From Gracilaria gracilis (lineage: Eukaryota; Rhodophyta; Florideophyceae; Gracilariales; Gracilariaceae), in NCBI GenBank assembly GCA_030374805.1, contig JARGSG010000103.1, positions 95,439 through 159,438 of the forward strand: a DNA stretch of 64,000 nt, written 5' to 3'. Under the pieces are notes generated by a model. It was given only the letters and a program-made list of their open reading frames with translations. It ran no database searches and was not told the DNA's origin. Every line of letters begins with the position of its first letter. The stretch's first letter is position 1. Made by a program: the position numbers and the translations under genes. Positions 31,741 to 40,941 of this stretch are shown here, in pieces.

Positions 31741-32514
31741 TGTAGTGCAACGCCCTCGGAAGGGGATGTGGAGGTACTTGGTTCATAATTCCCGTTGCAC
31801 GGGAGGACTATTATATGAATAGTAATAACCATTGAGATGGGTTGGACGCGTGGGACACGGTGTGAGCTGGAGAGGTTGGCCACGGCATGTGGGTAATTAA
31901 CACTGTTCGTGGGCTGATTTAGTTAGTTTATTTCTAATTATTAGTCAGCAAGCTGCACTACTTAGTGCGCCGGCGATCTCGCCGTCGCACCAGTAAAGCT
32001 CCCACAACCAGGGTTGGCTTTAGACTTTTACGCCTTCGGTGGTCATCAACTCCTCCAAGGAGGGATACCCCGTTGCACACCGATCGCCTATCCACCCTGC
32101 GTCCTCTAAAGGAACCCAATATTGGGAGTGTTTACCAACTATTGTCGCGTTCGACCCTGTATAGGGAAACCCCGGCTTGTGCCGTATATTTCGCCCTTTT
32201 TCCACTACATCTTGTGGATCCCCCTTTCCCTCTCACGATTGCGTGGATATTCCACCACTTGGTGGTTGTGTACTACTACTCGGTACGCTCCCCACACTGT
32301 GGACTCGCTCCCTCTCTCGAGGACCCCAACAACCCTCGTAGAGGTGTACCAATTCTTGTCTCGCTCTCTACGCTCCGTCGTGATGGTCTGGCCTCGGTCT
32401 TACACCCGACTTCGTCGTGCCTTTCCAGAGAGTGCTCTGTTCGCTGGCTACCCTCCAAGGAGGAAGATCCCGAACGTCTTCGTGGCTGCTTTCCCTCACG
32501 GGCATTACACTACA
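31741..32514 (+). repeat. 5' LTR of Gypsy-2 (774 bp)
   Basis: It starts TGTAGTGCAACGCCC and ends GGGCATTACACTACA. The sequence just before it (ACTGT) is not repeated just after it (AAGTG), as expected for a 5' LTR and not a solo LTR. It forms a giant imperfect inverted repeat with the solo LTR 183 bp away. Confidence 0.9.
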
Positions 32515-32517
32515 AAG

Positions 32518-32535
32518 TGCTCTCCCGACCTAGAA
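32518..32535 (+). promoter_or_regulatory. Primer-binding site candidate of Gypsy-2
   Basis: TGCTCTCCCGACCTAGAA lies three bases after the 5' LTR. It matches the Gypsy-1 site TGGTCTCCCGACTTAGAA at all but two positions, which supports both as functional sites for the same primer. Confidence 0.6.
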
Positions 32536-32624
32536 ACGGTACACATATCTCGTGGTTGTTCCCTCATTGAGGTTCGTTTCCACGATCTTTGGAAGTTCCC
32601 GTGTGAACGCTTTGTTGGACATCG

Positions 32625-34793
32625 ATGTCTCGGAAACCCTCGGATGCGGAGCGTGCGGTCCCCCGCAGCCGCTCCCACGATGGTGGTAATGATCCCAATA
32701 ATCGGTTACCGTCGAGGATACCGGTCCGCCCCGGATCCACGCTGGGTGCTAGGCCGTCCTCACGGACGTCTAGCCAACCAGCATGCCGGACACTTCCGTT
32801 CTCTCCGTTGATACCTCCCACTGATGGGACTGTTCCGGCTACGGCCGTTGCTATTACAGTTCCTGCTGCGCAGGTGACAGCCGCTGCCGCGGTACAACCC
32901 GCCCGTCGGGAGAATGTCTACACCCTCTAGGGGGTAACCTTGGAAGGGCAGGTCCGCGCTCTGCGGGCTGCTCACAATTCCCTCATGGGAGAGGTTCAAT
33001 CCCTTCGCGAAGAATTGAGGGAAGCTCCTGTGAAGGATGTTGCTGAGGATCTCCATACTTTACGGTCGGACGTCAATAATTTGTTGGAATGCTTAGGCGG
33101 ACCCGCTGCCTTCGTAGAAGGTGTTGGAGAATGGTTCAACCGTGTTCGTGCCCGTCTGGAGACGTTAGAGCAAACCATTATAATGGGTAGCAATGTCCCG
33201 GAAGACCCGGTGGCTGCGTCACAGCGCGACCAGCATACTGGTAAGGGTAAGAACCGCCGAAAGCGGAAGTCGAAGCATGACAGCCATGACTCAGATTCAT
33301 CGAACTCTTCGGATTCATCACCGAGTGACTCGGGTAATTCATCTTCCTCGGATTCCGAGTCGTATGGCAGCCGACGCTGGCGTTCCTCCAGCTCAAAGCG
33401 GTCATCCGCAACCCAAGGTGCGATCCGCGCCCGGACGAAGGGACGGAAGCACGCTGGATTGAAGGAGTTGGAGCCTACGAATCCGATGTATCGGAAGTTG
33501 ATTTCGTACCGATATTATCGGTTGGAAGATTCCTGGTTGGATCGCACGGCCCGTGGCACGGGTAGGGTGAAAGACTGCATCAAATGCATGCAACTCACGC
33601 TGCGTAACCAGAACGTCTGTGGTGAAGACCCGATCTTGGTGTTAGACTTCCTCGCCCGCTTTGTTGCGGAAGCCGATATTCTCGGAATGAATGAAGGTCA
33701 GGCGTATATCGCGTTACCGTACTTTCTACGGGGAATGGCAGAAGACCAGTACAACTCTGTAAGAGGTTTTTCTCGGGCCTCCGAAGGAGGGGTAACATGC
33801 TGGCCGGAGGCTGTCCAATATCTGTTGAGGTCATACGCAACGAATGGTGCCGTTCAGTCATCTATACTCGCTCTGCGAGACATCCGCCAGCGCCCTGGCG
33901 AGGTTGAAACCGATTACTCGGTGCGCCTCAATAAGGCTTTCCACCGCTGTGTGAATGTCTACCCCGCTGGGGAACGCTGTACGATGTTCATCGATGGACT
34001 GGACCCGGCTATCAAGACGTTGGTGGCCCGACGACGGGAGGATAAACCAAGGATAACCTACCTTGAGTTGGTCCAAGCCACTCGAGCGGAAGGTGATGCA
34101 CGTCGCGCTCGCCGCTCTCAACAGAGGTCCAAGTCCGCCAAGGCGTTGATGATGGAGACTCGGTCTCCATCCTTATCGCTGATTGCGAATGACCAGCCCC
34201 AGCAAGGGTATGACAATGTGCAGCTAGCGCATGGCGACATCGCATCCATCCCAACTACGGACCTACAGTCGACGACGGAAACGACCTTCGATACGGCACA
34301 GGATGACCCGACCCTGTGCCCTGACAACCGCCGCATGCAGCCGTCGTCAATCCCGTATTCGAACGGCAACTCCCGTTATCAACGGCTCGGATGGAAGGAT
34401 ACCCGCCCTGCGGTTCGTTTCTCCGATGTTCGGAATGGTAGCCTGCAGACAGGATTGTTCAAGTTGATCTGTCACCTTTGTTATACGCACGGTCATACTT
34501 CACCAGAGTGTCTCCTCTCCTTGAGAGATTTGGCCAAAGTAGTGTCAAACTACGAAGCTCTTACCCCGGAGGAGAAACTTATGGTTCCGATTGCATCGTA
34601 CTTACGGGCCAAGCTGTACCTTACGCATGCCCTTCCGCCGACGCGGCAAACCCCGATCAAATCGGATACGCCGGCGCTGCATTCATTCGTTCCAAACCTT
34701 ACTGCAGTGGCTAACCCCGTTTCGGGAGGTCAGGCCCTCGTGGTGGAGGAACCTGAGGTACCGCTGATGGCGGGGAGTCCTCAGGAAAACTGA
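32625..34793 (+). pseudogene. Gypsy-2 gag with one in-frame stop
   Basis: The start is MSRKPSDAERAV at 32625, 110 bp after the LTR. The frame has a single TAG at 32928-32930 and is otherwise open to 34793. It has a coiled-coil segment (SLREELREAPVKDVAEDLHT), a Ser/Asp-rich linker with SSSDSESYGSRRWRSSSSKR, a capsid-like domain (DPILVLDFLARFVAEADILG, YIALPYFLRGMAEDQYNSVR) and a canonical CCHC zinc knuckle (CHLCYTHGHTSPEC, C-x2-C-x4-H-x4-C). That knuckle binds RNA in gag proteins. The tail is Pro/Val-rich. The TAG could be a real mutation or a readthrough site; a mutation is more likely because other lesions occur in pol. Confidence 0.85.
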
Positions 34794-35004
34794 AGACGGG
34801 AGTCTCCCCTTCGGGAGAGGCGTCCTCAGAGTTGCGGCTGTTGACGCCCGAGGCGTCGTTGCCTCGCTCCCCGGTGAAAATCTTCTCGAGGAAAGAAGGC
34901 GCAGACGTGGACTCGGAACACCTAGGTGTCCTGCGTTGACCGTGGATACGGGTAAAGAATCACCGGATCCCGGATAGAGTCATGGTGATGGCCAAGGGCA
35001 ACTA
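34794..35004 (+). other. Gag-pol junction of Gypsy-2
   Basis: About 190 bp between the gag stop and the first Met of the pol frame, which is in a different frame. No slippery heptamer was recognised. Gypsy-1 has a gap of similar size (218 bp), so separate gag and pol ORFs are probably the normal arrangement of this group. Confidence 0.5.
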
Positions 35005-35462
35005 TAAGAGCATACCTATCATGCCTCGTCTCTAAAAGATTGAGACGATATTTTGAGATTTGGCAAACCTATTCCGTCTCCAAACGGCTCTCCTGGCGCT
35101 ATAATTTTAGCGCCGACGCAAAAAGTGTCTCTAGCCATGTACAGTTTAGAGACACTTTTAGAGACGTCTCTATCGCATTTCGGCCCAATTCAACTCAAAA
35201 TTCTGGACGGCCAACAACCAATGAGAAAGCGTGCGCTATCGCTCCCGCCAAAACAGCGGAACATCTCCACTCGCTTTGCCAAACGGGACTGTTCCCGCTC
35301 TTTTCACAGCCCCCATTTGTACCCTAGACGCTCCATGGTCTTCATTTTGAACGACCGCACCAACCGGATCGAGCCAGACAACCGTTCTTTCCACTCGCGC
35401 GACCCACGATGGAACAATGAGCGAGGTCTTCTGCACTGCATATCTTCATCACTAGACATCCA

Positions 35463-36625
35463 ATGAGTCTCTCCAAATCTACAGCGGTTTCTGGCCTTAC
35501 AAAAATCAACACTCTTGACAGTAGCAATACGACAAACGCACAACAACAGACCGAAATACAAGAAAACGAGGTACAGCAAACCGCATTACCAGTGCAGAGA
35601 TCTGCGGTATTGAAAGCGAGCGCAAGAGCCACGAAGCCAAAGCGAAAACAAAAAACTGCGACGCAAATAAATCAAAACGAGGAAAGTCGTACACTGCATC
35701 TGACGCTCTTGTTCTTTCTGAAGCATGGGTAGGGCAGTCGGCGAGGGGCCCCAACCAAAAGCGTGACGATTTCTGGAATGGTGTCCAAAGACAGTGTGAC
35801 AAGCGTGGGGTTCACCGTACACCTCATTCCCTGAGGTCAACCTGGGATCGTTTGGCACGTGCCTCCCAACATTACATCGCCGCCAGAAAGAAGGTACAAA
35901 GCCAAAAGATCTCAGGTGCAACGTCGGAAGATATAAATGACAAAGTCATGAAGCTCTACCGCCTGGCAAGTGGACGCAAGGATGAGAAGGGAGTATTCCA
36001 GTACGCTCATGATTTTCTGTACGTAGATGCTGCTGAGTTTCTGTCAGCTCAGCCTAAATTCGGAGATGGATACAGCGGTACCAGCGATTCCGCAACTGGT
36101 TATCGTACCAAATCAGACAGTGATGGACCGCAGGAGAATGTGAAGCATGGAAAACAATTGGTGGATTCGGATTCTGAGAGTAGTGTCTGCGCAGAGGCCA
36201 AAGAAGAGCTACCGAAAGGGAGATGTAGACCAATTGGTATCAAGAAGAGAAAGGCGTTTGAGGAGCAGAAAAAGGCTGATGAGGAAGTGACAAAGATTAT
36301 GAAGACAATGGAAGGACAGCTACGTCGAGCCAGTAATGCGATGGAGCGCTTCTGTACACAAAACGCCCTCCATAATCAGCGTGAGAACGAATTCAAGTTA
36401 CTACAGGTTCTGCCGGAGGGCAGTGAGGAGAGAAACATGATAATGAATCGGATTCTGTGCGAAGTACAGGCACCGAAGAGCACCACACCATACGACTGCA
36501 GAGGAGGAGCATCAAGTGCATTCGATGTAGACGCTGTACAAGGGATAAGCATGGCAGAAGGTGTAGAGGATGCGGAAGATGCAGGACACCTAAGTGATGA
36601 AATTCTTCCAACTGGAAAACCATAA
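35463..36625 (+). CDS. Harbinger Myb/SANT-like DNA-binding protein (one frame change)
   Basis: The Myb-like protein of Harbinger elements binds the transposon ends and imports the nuclease. The frame from the ATG at 35463 is basic (KPKRKQK) and must shift at an A-run near 35640-35660 into the frame carrying GKSYTASDALVLSEAWVGQS, QKRDDFWNGVQRQCDKRG and HSLRSTWDRLARASQHYIAA. That is the Trp-spaced trihelix/SANT pattern. The C-terminal part from about 36250 is a charged coiled coil (AFEEQKKADEEVTKIMKTME), a usual dimerisation region. The frame change could be an indel, a sequencing error in a homopolymer, or an unrecognised short intron. Confidence 0.7.
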
Positions 36626-36748
36626 TGGTAATCTGATAGGTGTCCCTCCATCAGGGCCAAGCACAGAGCGCGGGAACCCTCCAAGATTGAACCTACTTCT
36701 TGGAGGTCCCTTTAATAATGAATGCAATGATATCTCTACGGAATTAGA

Positions 36749-37897
36749 CTAGCAGTTTCCCAATCTCTGAATGAGATCCTCTTTCAGCTTTGCGTGCCCT
36801 ATGCCCGACGTAACGAACCCATGGCGAACAATGAATGACTCCCATTCGGTCAAGTGTGTGGAGAGGTCCTCACAACTCGTATCAGCATGTCCACTGCCCC
36901 CTTTATCTGTACTTTGTACATAATCAATATCGCTGTTTAGTAGTTCAGTCAGAATATCAATTTGTCCGTCCTGCTCCTCAAAGTACTCCTCAAACAATCC
37001 CTCTTGCTGCATTCGGATGATCATATTGTGTAGAAAAACAAATGCTTGTGACATTGTAACAATTTCGCCAAGAAACCACAATCTAATATCATCTCGTAGT
37101 ACCTTAAATCGCGCCTGTAGAACTGCAAAAAAACGTTCTATATCCTTCCTTGTTCCTTCTTGCCGCTTCGTATACCTACTTTCTTGCACTGAACCAGGCT
37201 GATGAATAGGTCCAGCAAATATTGGCCATTTTGGGTATATCCCATCCACAAGGTAATACGGCAGATTGCGTGGAACAGACGATGCCAAAATCTTAAACGC
37301 TTGAGATAGATGGAACGGAAAATTATCCATCAGAATATCATTGAAAAGTGGAGATGTTTCCACCAAGTTCTTATCATTGTTAGTTGAAGGACGTCCGGCA
37401 AACCAATGCCAAATATATAGATCGTGATCGCACCATGCCTCGACAGTAATCTTAGCCATTTTCCCTTCCTTCCCGTTTTGGTACTGTCCTTTCAGTTCAA
37501 TGGGACAATTCTTCCACACCAGCTTGCAACAATCAATGGCTCCAACGCAACCTTTGAAACCAACATCTTCATATCTCTCTGATATTACATCCATTTCGTC
37601 AACGGAAGGTCTGCGGTTCAGGTACATAGGACCATAGATATCGACAATACATCTACAGAAGTGGCGTACATAATATCTTATTGATTCTGATGACATCCGT
37701 GAACCATCATCCAAGTCGTCGTAGCTCCTGTTTCCTCTACGTATCGTGCGAGATCCTGGGAGCCTGCGCTTGTAACCACGTTTCCTTCGAAAACGGAGAC
37801 GCCGTTTGATGAGTATGAGAGATATGATATTGCACACTATTATCTCTTGATAAAGAGAGTACAGAAAAAACCCTTCTTGTAGGCGGTTTGAAGCCAT
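36749..37897 (-). CDS. Harbinger nuclease (DDE_Tnp_4), intact
   Basis: A 382-aa uninterrupted ORF. The catalytic triad blocks are all visible: GCVGAIDCCKLVWKNCP (first Asp), YYLVDGIYPKWPIFAGP (second Asp) and TRKDIERFFAVLQARFKVL (Glu). Between the first two lies HWFAGRPSTNNDKNLVETSP, the family's conserved HxxxGxxxxxNDxxxxxxSP region. This enzyme cuts and joins the transposon DNA in the nucleus together with the Myb-like partner. The first 35 residues are hydrophobic (LQEGFFLYSLYQEIIVCNII), so the true start may be a later Met. No lesion was seen, so the element may still be mobile. Confidence 0.88.
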   Translation of the reverse strand: MASNRLQEGFFLYSLYQEIIVCNIISLILIKRRLRFRRKRGYKRRLPGSRTIRRGNRSYDDLDDGSRMSSESIRYYVRHFCRCIVDIYGPMYLNRRPSVDEMDVISERYEDVGFKGCVGAIDCCKLVWKNCPIELKGQYQNGKEGKMAKITVEAWCDHDLYIWHWFAGRPSTNNDKNLVETSPLFNDILMDNFPFHLSQAFKILASSVPRNLPYYLVDGIYPKWPIFAGPIHQPGSVQESRYTKRQEGTRKDIERFFAVLQARFKVLRDDIRLWFLGEIVTMSQAFVFLHNMIIRMQQEGLFEEYFEEQDGQIDILTELLNSDIDYVQSTDKGGSGHADTSCEDLSTHLTEWESFIVRHGFVTSGIGHAKLKEDLIQRLGNC

Positions 37898-40800
37898 TCT
37901 TGCTCAATGTATATGAAGGCTGTGCAGACTGAAACGGGCAAGGAGTTGGCATACGATCAAGACAGATTTGAAAGATTGGATAGGTGGGGTCGAGTGCTTG
38001 TTTCCAGAAAAAGTAGACTGGAAGTGTGTGTATGAGTGTCTATTATGATTGGCTGTGGTTTATTCTATGTCTGCAAGGCTCCTACTCGTGGTCAAGATTT
38101 TGAGGCAACTGTTAGGTGTGCGTTCCACTGGCGCTAAAGACTGTGTCTCTAAAAGAAAACATTTAGAGACAAATTTTAGAGGCATGATAGGTATGCTCTA
38201 AGGTTTACGCTGACCTTGGCCTTAACCCCCAGTTCATGGTGAGAGTTCTTACTGTCATGGATACCGGTGCAGGTCCAAATTTCGTCGTTGAATCACTGTT
38301 ACCCCGGCAGGTGCGGTCTCGTATCCGCTCTGTCGCGGTCCCCGAAGTCGCAGACGCGAATAATAACCCGTTGAAGACGGTTGGGACTGTCGACCTAGTC
38401 GCACGATTGGGTACCTTCAAAGCAAAGCTCACCTTTGTTGTTTGCCGGTTTTTGGCTCCGCCAGTTATACTGGGATGCGACGACTGCGACAAGTTTGTCG
38501 GCGCAATCCGGCCCCGCCTCAGGCGTGTGGAACTGGACGACGGATCATCGGTACCGATCGTCCGCCGCCCTTCGAAGAGCGCTTTGAAGAAGCACGTTCC
38601 GCTACCTGCTGCACAGGAACCGCCACCCGCATTGCGGGAATCCACGAAGATTCGCGTTGCTGCGTCGGTCTCTATTTCGCCGGAAACCCAAGTAATGGTG
38701 CAAGTCAATTCCCGTCAACACGGTCTTCGAGTTATTCAACCCTTGTCCTCGTTGTACGAGAAGTACCAACTCGCCGTGGCGAATGGTGTTGTGCAAGTGA
38801 CACCGGACACAACGTTCCGGATATTGGTTTCCAATCTTGGCACCACACCCCAGTATCTGGTTAAGAACCAAGTCATTGGGTTAGTCACGCCACACCCGCT
38901 CGCCATGCTTCCTACCCGCATGACCGCTGCCGATGTCCTCGGACTTGTCCCCTCCGAAGAGGATAGCGCTCCATCTAAGGAGGGGGAGGGAGAAGCAGTT
39001 GCCACTACTTCCATCGCCGTTTCAACGGGAAAGCCCTCGGGTAACTCGGAATTGAAACCTGTATCAGGAATGGAGGAGCGTGGATCAACGAGCTACGACA
39101 AGGTTGACCCCTTGAAGGCGCTCGAGGAACTTGATCTCGATCATGTTCCAGAGTCGCACCGTGAACGTCTGAGAGACATGTTACGGGAGTTTACCACAAT
39201 GTGGGATGGCTCTCTTGGAGAGACAAATGCTACGGAACATCGTATCGACTTGTTGCCGAACTCGCTTCCGGTAGCACAACCCCCTTACAGGGCAGGACCG
39301 AAGGCTCGGGAAGAAGAACAGTTCCAAGTGGACAAGATGCTCCGCGCTGGAGTGATCGAACCGGCTCAATCGCCGTGGGCATCCCCAGTCGTACTGGCAC
39401 TCAAGGCCGACGGAACCTGGAGGTTCTGTGTGGACTATCGCCGGCTCAAGGCCGTGACTGTCAGAGACACATACCCTATCCCTCGTATGGACGAGTGCAT
39501 CGATTCGCTCGGTAACGCTACCGTGCTCACGGCATTAGACGCCAATTGGGGATACTGGCAAGTTCCCGTTAGGGAGAAAGACCGCGATAAGACTGCATTC
39601 GTTTGCCACTCGGGCTCTTCCCGCTTTAAGCGGATGCCGTTTGGTTTAACCAATGCCTCCGCTACGTTTCAGCCTGCCATCGACATTTTGTAGAACCGCT
39701 TTAAGTGGCGGACGTGTCTAGTTTACCTAGACGACATCATCGTGTTTTCCAGTAACCTGGACGATCATCTCACCCATGTCAGGGACTTTATGACTACTCT
39801 GCGCGATGCAGGAATAACCCTCAAACTGAGGAAGTGTGAGTTCTTCACGGACACCGTCAAGTATCTTGGGCACATAATCCGTCCAGGACGGTTGATGATC
39901 GAGGAAGCTCGCGTCAAATCCCTTGCCAAGGCGAAGGAACCGCGACCGCGAACTCAAACTGAACTACGCTCCTTCCTAGGGTTAGGCAACGTCTACAGAC
40001 GGTTCGTACCGAACTTCTCGGACATTGCGGCGCCCCTTAACGCACTCCTGCGGAAAGGACCGCCACCAAAACTGGACCCCTTTACGCCTGCGCAGACGGA
40101 GGCGTTTAACTCCTTAAAGGAGGCAGTCACTACTGCACCGATTCTCTCGCTACCACAAACCGGCTTGCCGTTTTCGGTGGACAAGGATTCGAGCGACTAC
40201 CAAGATGGATGCGCTGTCTTTCAAACCACCCCCGAAGGGGATCGGAAACCCATTGGGTACTGGTCGCACTCGCTTAACGTTCATGAACGGAACTACTCCG
40301 TGTCGGAGAAGGAATGTCTCGCCGTCGTGCGGGCCCTTTCCACTCTCCGCCCTTATCTCTTGGGTGTGCAGGTTACCGTGTACACGGATCATTCCTCATT
40401 GAGGTGGTTGATGAACACTTCAGATCCATTTGGCCGCCTTATGCGGTGGAGGCTCCGCCTAGCGGAATTCGACTTCGAAGTGATCTACAAGAAGGGGACC
40501 CTGAACACTCAGGCGGACGCACTGTCGCGCTTACCCACTGATGGGGAAACTGTTACCGTCGAAGACGAAGAGATACCGTGCTTCGTCATTGACGGGAAGG
40601 AACCGGAACCCCCAGAGTGGCAGTTCGACGATTGGCCAGACGACTGGGATGACTCGGACGCAGATATTGACGAACTACTCGCATCTGGCGAGATTGAGGC
40701 GGCAAAGCCCCTACCGGGAAATTGTGTACCGGTATCACCGGAAGAAATGATCAGAGAACAACATGGAGACCCATTCTGCATCCGTATCCGTGGCCGACTT

Positions 40801-40920
40801 AACGGTGGTGACACCCTCCCATTCGAGGTTAACGACATCGGCTATCTCATCAGGACAGTCGAGTCACACCCACAAGTTGTGGTACCACACTCGTTGCAGA
40901 CGAGGATTCTCCACCTATCG

Positions 40921-40941
40921 CATTACGCATTACGCATTACG
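40921..40941. repeat. CATTACG tandem triplet breaking Gypsy-2 pol
   Basis: CATTACG is repeated three times in a row. The extra copies shift the frame, which closes at 40950; the integrase frame (LTLRRDFYWPAM) continues in the other phase from the repeat onward. Confidence 0.85.

Larger units (their letters stand above)
35005..38201. mobile_element. PIF/Harbinger DNA transposon inside Gypsy-2 pol
   Basis: The element is 35008-38198 (3191 bp). TAA duplications at 35005-35007 and 38199-38201 fit the 3-bp TAA/TTA target of PIF/Harbinger. The ends are inverted repeats beginning GAGCATACCTATCATGCCTC, exact over at least 20 bp. Further inverted similarity includes TCTCTAAAA blocks. It encodes the two proteins of this superfamily, a Myb/SANT-like DNA-binding protein (plus) and a DDE nuclease (minus), arranged convergently. 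Confidence 0.93.

Noticed and set aside
30806-32821. ORFs of 60-230 aa on both strands within the Gypsy-2-family LTRs
   Set aside because: They lie inside LTR sequence, appear in mirrored form in both LTR copies and have no protein-like pattern.
32928-32930. TAG inside Gypsy-2 gag as a programmed readthrough site
   Set aside because: It lies in the gag N-terminus and not at a gag-pol border, and the copy has other lesions, so a mutation is simpler.
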